A program made the position numbers and the translations under genes. A stretch of DNA of 64,000 nt from Candidatus Paceibacterota bacterium (GTDB taxonomy: Bacteria > Verrucomicrobiota > Verrucomicrobiia > Limisphaerales > UBA8199). Below are positions 19,876 to 29,107 of the stretch, in pieces. The number at the start of each line of letters is the position of its first letter. The first letter of the stretch is position 1. The notes under the pieces were generated by a model. The model was given only the letters and a program-made list of their open reading frames with translations. It was not told the DNA's origin and searched no databases. Where the stretch lies: positions 48,067 to 112,066 of the forward strand of contig DAOTCE010000016.1 of assembly GCA_035452965.1 (NCBI GenBank). The letters run 5' to 3'.

Positions 19876-20177
19876 GGCTTCGCTTCCTTATCTCAATCGG
19901 TTCGGTTATTCAGCGTGGGCGCTGTCAATCGTGCGTGCGATTTCACTACCGGGCCAGTCTAGGCCTGGTCATTGGCGGTGGCAATCCTAATGAGCGGTTT
20001 CCGTCCCATCGGACAACACGCGCAAGTCCCTCCGCCCGGGCCGGCACCCGGTAAACCCCCGGGGGCAAATTCATGGATATCCCGGCGCGAAAACCATGGC
20101 GTGCCCGATGGCAGGAAATGGCCCCAGAGCGCATGCTGTTACCAGTGCAGAAAACACAACTAACTTCGGAGTAGTAT
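19876..20177. other. Divergent spacer with no recognised gene
   Basis: About 300 bases between the aminotransferase and the response regulator. It should hold promoters for both directions. I see no clear consensus promoter, hairpin or RNA. Confidence 0.4.
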
Positions 20178-20684
20178 ATGATCAAATTCAAACCTTACGG
20201 TTTCGACACCACCCCCCCACCAGCGCCAAAGCCTTCCCCAGGCAGAGATGGCCCCGCGGCTCGCCCGGCCGAGGTTGTCGCTCCAACGCTTCCTGCCGGG
20301 AAACGAGTGCTGATCGTAGATGACGACCCCATCTTCCTGAAAGCGACGGCAGCGAAACTACAAGCCGCCGGCTTCCACGTTCGGACCGCAACGGAAGGCT
20401 CGGAAGTCATCTCCACCCTGGGCGAGGAACCGGCCGACGCCATCCTGATGGACATCACCTTTCAGCCCGATGTTTCCAGCGGTGGCATGGGCTCCTGGGA
20501 CGGCTTCCAGATCATGACGTGGCTGCGTGGCTATCCGGCCGCAAAAGGCGCCCGCTTCATCATGGTGTCCAACTCGGATTCGGAGTCCGACCGTAGGCGC
20601 GCCAAGCGACTGGGTGCAGTGGCTTACTTCCAAAAACCTGTGGATCATGAGCAGCTATTCGCGGCGGTAAACGGGGCGAACTAA
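20178..20684 (+). CDS. Stand-alone response regulator receiver protein
   Basis: A 168-residue protein: a Pro-rich N-terminal tail of about 40 residues, then one CheY-like receiver domain. The acidic pair is in VLIVDDDPIF, the phospho-acceptor is D92 in ILMDITF, the Ser/Thr position is in FIMVSNSDS and the conserved Lys is K153 in YFQKPVD. There is no output domain and no histidine kinase nearby, so it likely acts by protein contact or serves an unlinked kinase. AT-rich bases lie before the ATG. The insertion QPDVSSGGMGSWDG after the phosphorylation site is longer than in CheY. Confidence 0.88.
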   Translation: MIKFKPYGFDTTPPPAPKPSPGRDGPAARPAEVVAPTLPAGKRVLIVDDDPIFLKATAAKLQAAGFHVRTATEGSEVISTLGEEPADAILMDITFQPDVSSGGMGSWDGFQIMTWLRGYPAAKGARFIMVSNSDSESDRRRAKRLGAVAYFQKPVDHEQLFAAVNGAN

Positions 20685-20920
20685 GGCCCCACCGCGAAGT
20701 GATTCATCCCTGCGGCAGCGTGCTCGCAAGGATTTGCCGAAGCCAGCTCAAGCCCCCGGGCAGACCGCTCGCCTAACAGGCTCCAGCCGGCGCAAGCATG
20801 GTTCCTCCGGAAAGAGGTGCCAGAGCTTTCCATCGAACTCCAGCCTGCTCCCCTGCCCCTCTCTCCGAAAACCAGGCGCTCTGGTTTGCCGCTGCCCGGA
20901 ACCCGACCCCTCCCCCCAAG

Positions 20921-20984
20921 GGAGTCCCACCGTATCCACACCGTATCCGCACCGTATCCACACCGTGGATACAGCCTTGACATC
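20921..20984. repeat. 64-bp repeat with 11-bp tandem units, copy A
   Basis: Three consecutive 11-bp units of ACCGTATCCAC type (from 20929), then a hairpin GTATCCAC-ACC-GTGGATAC (20954-20972) and AGCCTTGACATC. The same 64-bp arrangement recurs at 46031-46094 with a handful of mismatches, all in the first half. Confidence 0.85.
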
Positions 20985-21097
20985 GCCAGAGAACCCGCGC
21001 GTAACACTTTGTCATCACAGGACTTATGAGAATCTAGCTATAAAATCGGCGTTTACATCGCCCCGGTCCTTGTAACCCACTGTAAATAATGAGCATA

Positions 21098-21121
21098 CGC
21101 CAATTTCCGTGAGAATTGGCG
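21098..21121. promoter_or_regulatory. Inverted repeat upstream of sugar porter
   Basis: CGCCAATT (21098-21105) and AATTGGCG (21114-21121) are exact complements separated by eight bases. The dyad lies 127 bases before the sugar transporter start and could be an operator. No adjacent regulator gene of a dyad-binding type is present. Confidence 0.4.
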
Positions 21122-21248
21122 CCTTCCGTGTCCGGCATTCCCAACTGTCGGCACTACATACCCCCGGCGACAGCGATCGGGCAGCATCCCGCAAACAAAA
21201 CCTTGATCACCCGCGCCTTCCCGCATACAGCTTTGAACGCAGAAGACC

Positions 21249-22622
21249 ATGACCAACTCCACAACCTCCCCCGGTCTGCCCCGCCCGGCCCGGTTGACGG
21301 CTGGCCTGCTCACCAGCGCGATTGTGGCCGCGTTGGGCGGGCTGCTCTTCGGGTTCGACACGGCAGTCATCTCCGGCACAACCGACTGGCTGAAGAGCCA
21401 GTTCACGTTGACTGACTTTTCGCTCGGGTTCACGGTTTCGAGCGCTTTAGTCGGCACGATTATCGGCTCGGTCGTGGTGGGCAAGCCGGCCGACGCGTTG
21501 GGCCGGCGCGGCGTCCTCTTTTTGCTGGCCATCCTCTTTTTTGTCTCGGCCATCGGCTGCGCGCTCGCATGGGACTGGTGGTCATTCATGCTGTTTCGCT
21601 TTCTGGGAGGATTGGCGGTGGGCGGCGCGTCGGTGGTATCACCGATGTACATTGCCGAAATCTCCCCCGCCCAATTCCGCGGGCGCCTCGTGGCCATTAC
21701 TCAGTTCAACATCGTGCTGGGCATCCTTTTGGCCTACCTGTCCAACTACATCATCGGCAGCCTGTATCCCGGCCCGAACGAATGCCGCTGGATGTTCGGC
21801 GTGATGGCCGCCCCTTCGGCCCTCTTCTTCTGCCTGCTCTTCATCACGCCGCAAAGCCCCCGTTGGCTGATCGCCCGCGGCCGTGACGCGGAAGCGCGCG
21901 CCGTGTTTGAGAAATGCGGGACCGACCTGGGCAACGTAGAAGAAGAGATCAAGGAAATCCAGGCCTCCCTGGATTTGCAGCATCACCGCCTCGAAGAGCC
22001 GTTCTTCTGCCGCAAATACCTGAAGCCCATCCTGCTGGCCGTGGCCATTGCGGCCTTTAACCAACTCTCGGGCATCAACGCCCTCATCTACTACACAGCC
22101 CACATCTTCAAAATGGCCGGAGCCGGCGCCGAGTCCGCCCTGTTGCAGTCGGTGATCATCGGGGTCACCAACCTGGTTTTCACCATGGCCGCGCTGGCGG
22201 TAATTGACCATTTCGGACGGCGCAGACTCATGCTCGTGGGTTCCTTCGGATACATCCTAAGCCTGAGCGCCGCCGCTTATGCCTTCTACACCAACACGGG
22301 CGGTAAGCTGCTGCTGATCAGCCTGCTGGTGTTCATCGCCTCCCATGCCTTCGGGCAGGGCGCGGTCATTTGGGTGTTCATCAGCGAAATCTTCCCGAAC
22401 CGTGTCCGGGCGCGAGGCCAGGCGCTGGGCAGCTTCACGCACTGGATCATGGCCGCGGCCATCTCGTGGACATTCCCGATTATTGCCGCCAAATCGGGCG
22501 GGCACACCTTTGCGTTTTACGCCGTGTGCATGGTGGGTCAGTTGCTATGGGTCTGGTTCCTCATGCCGGAGACCAAAGGCGTTTCGCTGGAGCAGATCCA
22601 GAAACGTCTGGGCATCAAGTAG
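21249..22622 (+). CDS. Sugar porter family MFS transporter
   Basis: A 457-residue, 12-helix transporter of the inner membrane. Family marks are GGLLFGFDTAVISGT in helix 1, DALGRRGVLF in the loop after helix 2, PQSPRWLIARGRDAEA after helix 6, QLSGINALIYY in helix 7, and a C-terminal MPETKGVSLEQIQ. These identify the XylE/GLUT-like sugar porter group, usually proton symporters for hexoses or pentoses. The GH95 fucosidase starts 67 bases later on the same strand, so import of a sugar released from a fucosylated glycan is plausible. Confidence 0.92.
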   Translation: MTNSTTSPGLPRPARLTAGLLTSAIVAALGGLLFGFDTAVISGTTDWLKSQFTLTDFSLGFTVSSALVGTIIGSVVVGKPADALGRRGVLFLLAILFFVSAIGCALAWDWWSFMLFRFLGGLAVGGASVVSPMYIAEISPAQFRGRLVAITQFNIVLGILLAYLSNYIIGSLYPGPNECRWMFGVMAAPSALFFCLLFITPQSPRWLIARGRDAEARAVFEKCGTDLGNVEEEIKEIQASLDLQHHRLEEPFFCRKYLKPILLAVAIAAFNQLSGINALIYYTAHIFKMAGAGAESALLQSVIIGVTNLVFTMAALAVIDHFGRRRLMLVGSFGYILSLSAAAYAFYTNTGGKLLLISLLVFIASHAFGQGAVIWVFISEIFPNRVRARGQALGSFTHWIMAAAISWTFPIIAAKSGGHTFAFYAVCMVGQLLWVWFLMPETKGVSLEQIQKRLGIK

Positions 22623-22689
22623 GCCTGGCATGACGGAAGATCCCTCCGAACCTGCCCGCTGGAGTTGAGGTCATGCAACGAAAGGAGAA

Positions 22690-24858
22690 ATGGTGAGTCG
22701 AATAGCTGGACTGCTGCTGATAGTGAGCCTTACCGCCGCCGCCACCGAGACCAGGCTGTGGTACGACGAGCCCGCCGCCGACTGGGAGCGGGAAGCGCTC
22801 CCGATCGGCAATGGCCGGCTGGGCGCCATGCTGTTCGGCGGCGCGCCCCGGGAGCGCATCCAATTCAACGAGGAAACGCTCTGGATCGGGGATGAAACCG
22901 ATACCGGCGCCTACCAGGCATTCGGCGATGTGCTGGTTGACCTGGAGCATGGCCCGGTGACCGCGTATCGGCGCGAACTCGACCTGCAACGCGCGATCCA
23001 CACCGTCACCTACAAAAGCGGCGGCGTAAAGTACCGCCGCGAAGCCTTCGCCAGCTTCCCCGCCGGGGTCCTGATCTTTCGATTCACGGCAGACAAGCCG
23101 CGCAGCCTCGCCGGAACCGTGAGGCTGACGGACATGCATCAGGGAAAAGTCAGCGCAGACGGCCACCGTCTATTGGCCTCCGGCTCGCTGGCCGGTTACC
23201 AATACGAGGGAACCAACCCTTATGCCATCGCCCTGAACTACGAGGCGCAGGTCCTCGTGCTCAACCAGGGCGGCACGATCAAGCCCGCCGGAGACACGAT
23301 CGCGTTCAGCAACGCAAATGCGCTCACGCTGCTGCTCGACGCCGGAACGGACTTCGTGCAGGACCGCGCCCAAGGCTGGCGTGGAGCCCTGCCGCATCGC
23401 GCCATCACCTCCCGCCTGAGAGCGGCGGAGCAAGTCCCTTACAAGAAGCTGCTGGCCGCCCACCTCCGAGACTACCAGGCCCTCTTCAACCGGGTGGCGC
23501 TCGACTTGGGACCAAGTCCGACACGGACTTTGCCGACGGACGAGCGACTGGTCAGGCTGAGCCAGACCCCTACGCCCGACCCGGGCTTGGAAACGCTCCT
23601 GTTCCACTATGGCCGCTACCTGCTCATCGCCTCGTCGCGCCCCGGCGGCTTGCCGGCCAATCTGCAAGGCAAATGGAACCAAAGCAACCGGCCGCCGTGG
23701 CGCAGTGATTATCACACCGACATCAATGTGCAGATGAATTATTGGCCCGCCGGGCCCGCCAATCTGGGCGAGTGCTTCCAGCCGTATGCCGCCTGGCTGA
23801 ACTCCATCCGCGAAGTGCGCAAGGCCGCTACCAAGGAAGCATTCCACACCCGTGGATGGACCATGCGGGCGGAGAACGGCATCTTTGGCGGTTCCACCTG
23901 GGAATGGATCCAGTCCGGCAGCGCCTGGTGCATGCAAAACCTCTGGGAACACTACGCCTTCAGCGGTGACAAGGAATACCTGCGCACCCTGGCCTACCCG
24001 ATGATGAAAGAGGTCTGCGAGTATTGGCTCGACCGCCTCAAAACCCTGCCGGACGGCACACTGGTCGCGCCCGACGGCTACTCGCCCGAGCATGGCCCGC
24101 GCGAGGATGGCGTCTCGCACGACCAGCAACTGGTCTGGGACCTGTTCAACAACACCGTCGAGGCCGCCGCCGCGCTCAACTTCGACCACGAGTTCCGCGA
24201 CACAATCGCCGCCAAACGCGACCAACTGCTCAGCCCGAAGATCGGCCGCTGGGGCCAGCTCCAGGAATGGATGGTGGACCGCGACGACCCGAAAGATACC
24301 CACCGGCATCTCTCGCACCTCGTAGCGCTGCATCCGGGCCGTCAGATCACCCCGCGAACGTCCCCTTCGCTGGCCGACGCCGCCAGAGTGTCCCTTAACG
24401 CGCGGGGCGACGTCAGCACGGGTTGGAGCACCGCCTGGAAAATCAACCTCTGGGCGCGTTTGCACGACGGCGATCGCGCCCACAAACTCGTCGGCAACTT
24501 GTTGCGGTTGGTCGGGGACACCCGCATCAACTACCAGGACGGCGGCGGTGTTTACGCCAACCTCTTCGATGCCCACCCCCCGTTTCAGATTGACGGCAAC
24601 TTCGGCTACACCGCCGGCATTTGCGAGATGCTGCTGCAATCGCACACCGGCCAGATCGAACTCCTGCCGGCACTGCCCAAAGCCTGGCCCGCCGGCGCCG
24701 TCAAAGGCCTCCGCGCACGCGGCGGTTACACCGTGGACATCACCTGGAAGCACGGCAAAGTAACCGGCTACCGCATCAGCTCACCCAGACCGCGGACGGC
24801 AACGGTCCATGCCAACGGCCACACGAAGACCGAAACCTCGGCGAGACCACGACATTGA
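22690..24858 (+). CDS. Secreted GH95-type alpha-L-fucosidase
   Basis: A 722-residue enzyme. ATG 22690 has AGGAG seven bases upstream and opens a short signal peptide. Family GH95 marks are LWYDEPAADWEREALPIGNGRLGAM, FNEETLW, NVQMNYWPAGPANLGECF, THRHLSHLVALHPGRQI, and DGNFGYTAGICEMLLQSH with its acidic residue. GH95 enzymes remove fucose (or galactose in some) by an inverting mechanism. It is a little shorter than typical members (750-800), with a compact region around residues 220-260. It is paired with the preceding sugar porter. Confidence 0.92.
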   Translation: MVSRIAGLLLIVSLTAAATETRLWYDEPAADWEREALPIGNGRLGAMLFGGAPRERIQFNEETLWIGDETDTGAYQAFGDVLVDLEHGPVTAYRRELDLQRAIHTVTYKSGGVKYRREAFASFPAGVLIFRFTADKPRSLAGTVRLTDMHQGKVSADGHRLLASGSLAGYQYEGTNPYAIALNYEAQVLVLNQGGTIKPAGDTIAFSNANALTLLLDAGTDFVQDRAQGWRGALPHRAITSRLRAAEQVPYKKLLAAHLRDYQALFNRVALDLGPSPTRTLPTDERLVRLSQTPTPDPGLETLLFHYGRYLLIASSRPGGLPANLQGKWNQSNRPPWRSDYHTDINVQMNYWPAGPANLGECFQPYAAWLNSIREVRKAATKEAFHTRGWTMRAENGIFGGSTWEWIQSGSAWCMQNLWEHYAFSGDKEYLRTLAYPMMKEVCEYWLDRLKTLPDGTLVAPDGYSPEHGPREDGVSHDQQLVWDLFNNTVEAAAALNFDHEFRDTIAAKRDQLLSPKIGRWGQLQEWMVDRDDPKDTHRHLSHLVALHPGRQITPRTSPSLADAARVSLNARGDVSTGWSTAWKINLWARLHDGDRAHKLVGNLLRLVGDTRINYQDGGGVYANLFDAHPPFQIDGNFGYTAGICEMLLQSHTGQIELLPALPKAWPAGAVKGLRARGGYTVDITWKHGKVTGYRISSPRPRTATVHANGHTKTETSARPRH

Positions 24859-25030
24859 TGTGCCAGCAGCCGGCTTGACCACCAGGGCGAATGCAGCTAT
24901 AAACCTTGGTCCATAGACGTTTGTGGCCGGCTCGGGCAGCCTTCCTGGCACCCGCAGTGTCGCGCAAACGGCGCGCAGTGAACTTCGCGCACCACAGCTC
25001 GCGAAGCCTACAGCGCTGCATCGCTAGTTT

Positions 25031-25123
25031 GGAGAGATGGCCGAGTGGCTGAAGGCGGCGGTTTGCTAAACCGTTATACGCTCTAAAGGCGTATCGGGGG
25101 TTCGAATCCCCCTCTCTCCGCCA
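25031..25123 (+). tRNA. tRNA-Ser (anticodon GCT)
   Basis: A 7-bp acceptor stem GGAGAGA/TCTCTCC, D-arm GCCGAGTGGCTGAAGGC, anticodon loop TTGCTAA, a long variable arm (TATACGCTCTAAAGGCGTA), T-loop GGGGGTTCGAATCCCCC, and an encoded CCA end. The long variable arm and GCT anticodon identify serine, reading AGC/AGU. Confidence 0.97.
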
Positions 25124-25708
25124 TGTTTTATATCCATCTGATAACTAAAGACTTGCGCGACAGGCAGTTGAGAGGAGGGCTCTCAGTCGCAACGCGTAGT
25201 CATAACACGCTCAAGAGTTCTCGCGGCTGTTTCCAGCCGTTCAAAGCCGTCCTGAACGCCTGCAAAACAGACGGCCCTCGCGACGACGGCAGGATTCTGC
25301 GATCTGGCGCCCTGAGGACAATCAGTCTGAATTCATCGGGCGGTTTCCATCTCATTGCTTCTTCAGAACTACTGGAGAGGCTCGCCCCGACCCAACTCTT
25401 AAAGCTGTATGCAGAATGTCGGCTCTTCCGGCTACCGTTTTGAGGCAGAGGAATCAACTCGGTCTCCCGGAAAATCTGCGGCAACTGACCGGGCCGCTGA
25501 GCGACCAAGACTATCGCTCGCCCTATCCCCGGCCGGGATCGGCTGCCGTCTGGAACCACTCGACAGGTCCAGCCCCTGCAATAGCAGGAGGTTAGTCCAT
25601 CAAGGTATTGCAGGGTTTGGTATGTGATGTTGGGACTGGAGTGGGACGCTAAGGTTCAAACCTCACGGACTGGATTCACTTTGGTCTCCGCTATTCTGTC
25701 CAGGTTCG
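25124..25708. other. Non-coding stretch after tRNA-Ser
   Basis: About 585 bases between the tRNA and the NO reductase gene. Short open frames exist, but none has family-like sequence or a good start. Nothing else is recognised. Confidence 0.4.
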
Positions 25709-27997
25709 TTATGAGGATACGTCTGAGGAAAACTCTTCTGCGACCGCGTCCGGTTGTGCGGTCAACGACCAGCCGGTCTTGATGCCGAGCACAAACCAGC
25801 CGAGCACCACGACGCCAATGCCGAAAATCGTATCCCCAATGACACGCAGCCAGCGAAAGGTCTCCATGATGCCCGTCTGCATGAAGTCGGCCGAGCGCGC
25901 CCACCACATGCCTTCGTTGACGCTCGCGACGGTTTGCATCAGGCCGCGCGGCAGGTCGGAGAGCAGCACCATGAGCGCGAGTCCAATGTTGATGAACCAG
26001 AACGCGAACGCGAGCGGCCCGGTTCGCCACGTCTTGCGCACGGTGAGCCCCTTCAGGCAGAACAGCATCAGGCCGATGCCAAGCATGCCATAAACCCCGA
26101 ACAAAGCGGTGTGCCCATGGACCGCGGTCGTGTTGAGCCCCTGCATGTAATAGAGGGCGATGGGCGGATTGATGAGAAAGCCGAACAGGCCAGCGCCCAC
26201 GAGATTCCAGAACGCCACCGCCACAAAGCAGTAGATCGGCCAGCGATACGCCGAGACCCATTTTCGCGCGCGTGAGAGCGTCAGGTTCTCGTACGCCTCA
26301 AAGCCAATCAGCACCAGCGGCACCACTTCCAGGGCGCTAAAGGTCGCTCCCAAAGCCATCACCGCCGTCGGAGTGCCGCTGAAGTACAGATGATGAAAGG
26401 TCCCGACGATACCGCCCGACAAGAAGATGGTCGTGGAGAACAAGACTGCCGCGGTGGCAGTCACTGTTCGCAACAAACCCATCCGCGTGAACAAGAATAC
26501 AATGACGACCGTAGCGAAGACTTCAAAGAACCCTTCCACCCATAGATGCACCACCCACCAGCGCCAGTATTCAGCCATGGCATAATGGGTTTGACGACCC
26601 CACATCAATCCCGCGCCGTAGAACAGGGCGATGGCCGTTGAGGCGATCAGAAACAGCGCCAGCAGGTGACGGTTTTCACTGGGCTGGCGGAAGGCGGGCC
26701 ACATCGCGCGGGCCATCAGAAGAAGCCAGACCCACAGGCCCACAAACAGGAAGATCTGCCAGAATCGCCCAAGGTCCACGTACTCGTAGCCCTGATGACC
26801 GAACCAGAAGTTGGCTTCAAACCCCATCTCTTGCCGCGTGCCGGCCCACGTGCCGTACATGGACCCGACGACGATAATCAGCAGACAGATGAAGAGAAAA
26901 TTCACCCCGGCCCGCTGAAACCTAGGCTCATATCCCGATACCGCTGGCGCAATAAACAGACCGGTCGCCAGCCACGCGGTGGCTATCCAGAATATGGCTA
27001 ATTGCGTGTGCCACGTTCGGGTGACCGCGTAGGGCAGCCATTCAGCCAGCGGAATTCCATAGAATCCGCTCCCTTCCACGCCGTAGTGAGCCGTGACCAC
27101 GCCCAGCATCACCTGGGTGACGATCAGGGCGGCGACAACCCAGAAATACTTCAAAGTCGCGCGCATCGAGGGCGTCGGCCGCAACGCCAGCAGCGGATCA
27201 TGTTCCGCCGCTTCGTGCGGTCCTTCTTCCTTATGTTTCAACACCGCATAGTACCACGCCAGCGCGCCAATGCCCGCCAGCAACAGAACAAAGCTCACGA
27301 CCGACCAGATCACACTCGACCCGGTCGGCACATTGCCCACCAACCGGTCAGGCGGCCAGTTTTGGGTATAGCTGATGTTCTCCCCCGGCCGATTCGCCGC
27401 GCAGGACCAGGACGCCCAGAAGAAAAACGCCGTGATGAGATGACGCCGTTCCGGGTCACGCAACACGTTTGACGGAATTGCATACGCCTCGCGCAGCTCG
27501 GCCAGTTCCGGCGCATCGCTGAATAGCCGCTTGTAATGCTCCGCCACCGCGCGAACTGCCGCAGCGCGATCCTTTGAGACAGTCAGTTCGCCGGAGTCCG
27601 GGTTGTGGGTGTTCGTTCGCATCTCCACCTGCAGCCTTGCCCGCAGCGCTCCCTGGTCCGGCGCTGCAAGTTCTTCATACGGCCTGCCGAATCGTTCTTG
27701 CGCCCATTGCTCGAGCAGCCAGACCGCCTCCCGATGCAACCAGTCCGCCGACCAATCCGGAGCGACGTAGGCGCCGTGTCCCCACACCGTTCCCATCTGC
27801 TGGCCACCGGCGGATTGCCAGACATTCTGCCCATCCAAAATCTCTTGCTTGGTGAATAGAACCGTACCGTCCTCGGCAATGACCTTTTCCGGAAGCGGCG
27901 GCATCTCCTGGTAGATGTCGTTCCCGTAGTAAATCAGAACGGCAAATGACACGACGATAACGATTGCCAGGCTGGCCCAGAGCTTTCGATAGTTCAT
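25709..27997 (-). CDS. norZ: Quinol-dependent nitric oxide reductase
   Basis: A 762-residue haem-copper oxidase relative that reduces NO to N2O with quinol electrons at the inner membrane. The N-terminal periplasmic domain (after helix WASLAIVIVVSFAVLIYY) has no CXXCH haem-c motif, which marks the single-subunit qNOR type. The NorB-like core shows TWHTQLAIFWIATAWLATG, the metal-ligand FHHLYFSG, FSALEVVPLVLIGFEAYE and TAVHGHTALFGVYGMLG; about 13-14 hydrophobic segments are visible. An nsrR-like pseudogene ends 11 bases upstream on the same strand. No other denitrification gene is in the window, so the likely role is NO detoxification. Confidence 0.93.
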   Translation of the reverse strand: MNYRKLWASLAIVIVVSFAVLIYYGNDIYQEMPPLPEKVIAEDGTVLFTKQEILDGQNVWQSAGGQQMGTVWGHGAYVAPDWSADWLHREAVWLLEQWAQERFGRPYEELAAPDQGALRARLQVEMRTNTHNPDSGELTVSKDRAAAVRAVAEHYKRLFSDAPELAELREAYAIPSNVLRDPERRHLITAFFFWASWSCAANRPGENISYTQNWPPDRLVGNVPTGSSVIWSVVSFVLLLAGIGALAWYYAVLKHKEEGPHEAAEHDPLLALRPTPSMRATLKYFWVVAALIVTQVMLGVVTAHYGVEGSGFYGIPLAEWLPYAVTRTWHTQLAIFWIATAWLATGLFIAPAVSGYEPRFQRAGVNFLFICLLIIVVGSMYGTWAGTRQEMGFEANFWFGHQGYEYVDLGRFWQIFLFVGLWVWLLLMARAMWPAFRQPSENRHLLALFLIASTAIALFYGAGLMWGRQTHYAMAEYWRWWVVHLWVEGFFEVFATVVIVFLFTRMGLLRTVTATAAVLFSTTIFLSGGIVGTFHHLYFSGTPTAVMALGATFSALEVVPLVLIGFEAYENLTLSRARKWVSAYRWPIYCFVAVAFWNLVGAGLFGFLINPPIALYYMQGLNTTAVHGHTALFGVYGMLGIGLMLFCLKGLTVRKTWRTGPLAFAFWFINIGLALMVLLSDLPRGLMQTVASVNEGMWWARSADFMQTGIMETFRWLRVIGDTIFGIGVVVLGWFVLGIKTGWSLTAQPDAVAEEFSSDVSS

Positions 27998-28008
27998 AGA
28001 TTGTTCGT

Positions 28009-28290
28009 TTACAGATCATTCGCGGCACGCACTTTCGCCGGCTGCTTTCGTAAGTCAGCCAGCGTGCAGCCATCAAGCACCGCGAAAAATGCCGACCCTG
28101 CTTCATCCAGCGCACGCCCAACTTGAAGGCAGGAACAATCTGCCACGTCAGATCAGCGGTGTCTATACCTTCTATCACCCGTGCTGATACATCGCCGGGT
28201 CGGACCATGTCTTCCAGGCGAATTCTCCCCAACTGCAAAACCAGGGCGAATCCACCGCTTACGCCACGTTGCCTTCACAGATACTCGTTG
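28009..28290 (-). pseudogene. nsrR: Decayed NsrR/Rrf2-type NO-responsive regulator
   Basis: Two frames together give the C-terminal two thirds of an Rrf2/NsrR protein. The first frame reads RGVSGGFALVLQLGRIRLEDMVR and continues to IEGIDTADL. About 28155 the reading must shift to continue with DVADCSCLQVGRALDEAG, then AFFAVLDGCTLADLRKQ, and a TAA at 28009. The Cys residues of the iron-sulfur region are still there. The winged-helix N-terminus cannot be found in any frame upstream. NsrR normally represses NO-detoxification genes, and the NO reductase follows at once, so this was probably its local regulator. One sequencing error could explain the shift but not the lost N-terminus. Confidence 0.6.
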
Positions 28291-28681
28291 CGCCCCCCCT
28301 GCGGCTGCTTGAGCAAAATATGCACCCGCACGTTCACCAGCAGACCAATGGGTCATCCGTAAAATCGCTGGTCGCAGCGCAGGTTGTGCCTGAGACGATT
28401 GAGCATCCACTGACCCGATTGGAGTCCGACATTACCGCACCCGCGTAGCGCCCAGTGCGAACGGGTGTGCAGTAGCAAGTTCCTGCGCAGCTCAAACAAA
28501 GCTCTGAGATCCATGCAAACAGTGGAGGATTCAATAAATCCAACCGAAGCTTCGAGGGCGACACTTGGGCAGGAAAGCACCATAACGTGAAATGAACCTG
28601 AACTTTGAAGGAAAAATTCAATAAAATCCCGTTCCCAAGCGTCTAGCCTCCAGTCGGCCGAGAGGCCGATCCGAAATAAAG
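28291..28681. other. Non-coding stretch upstream of nsrR remnant
   Basis: About 390 bases with no recognised gene. The missing N-terminal part of the Rrf2-like regulator would lie here, but no frame shows its winged-helix sequence. Confidence 0.35.
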
Positions 28682-28912
28682 ATGCCTATGAAAAAGACCT
28701 TTCTGCTCTGCGGGTTACTGGCCGGCGTGGTCGTGCTCAATCAGGGTTGTGTGGCGCCGGGGCATTATGAGGTCGCCTATTACGAGCCCGTCTGCGCACC
28801 GCCACCACCGGTGGTAGTCGCGCCCGCACCGATTATAGTGCATCCCGGCTATCGCTACTATCCTCCCCCTCGGGGACACTTCCATGGCCACGCTCACCAC
28901 CACTGGCGGTAG
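28682..28912 (+). CDS. Small exported Pro/His-rich protein, possible lipoprotein
   Basis: A 76-residue product with a signal sequence (KKTFLLCGLLAGVVVLNQGC) in which the Cys could be lipidated, although the residue pattern before it is not an ideal lipobox. The mature part is rich in Pro, Tyr and His (PPPPVVVAPAPIIVHPGY, ending GHFHGHAHHHWR), resembling small envelope proteins of unknown function. The His-rich tail could bind metal. Start at 28682 or at the Met two codons later. It stands alone. Confidence 0.55.
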   Translation: MPMKKTFLLCGLLAGVVVLNQGCVAPGHYEVAYYEPVCAPPPPVVVAPAPIIVHPGYRYYPPPRGHFHGHAHHHWR

Positions 28913-29107
28913 GGTCAGTAACCGTCAGAGGTTATCCTGGGGCAGCGCAGCTAGGTTCTCTATTAACACGAAGTCCCAGGGCTAAAGCGCAAGGTACCCT
29001 TGACCGTTCAAGGGAGTCCCATGGCGTTGGTGTGCGGCCGCATTGAAGTGTTTCATACGCCTGCGCTGCGCTGAAGCGCTCGCAGGTCACAGCATCCGCG
29101 TTTCAGC

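Larger units (their letters stand above)
20685..21248. other. Long non-coding gap with tandem and inverted repeats
   Basis: About 560 bases with no convincing gene. It contains a 64-bp repeat with an 11-bp period (20921-20984) and an 8-bp inverted repeat CGCCAATT/AATTGGCG (21098-21121) about 130 bases before the sugar porter start. The second half is more AT-rich than its surroundings. Confidence 0.5.

Noticed and set aside
23170..24753. A 527-codon open frame antisense to the GH95 gene
   Set aside because: It arises from the codon bias of the real gene on the other strand; composition is unlike a protein and no family is visible. The same holds for long antisense frames over the helicase (40872-42056), cysS (9471-10436) and rpoD (57439-58530).
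25123..25443. A 106-codon frame directly after tRNA-Ser
   Set aside because: It starts in the CCA end of the tRNA, has no family-like sequence, and no ribosome binding site.
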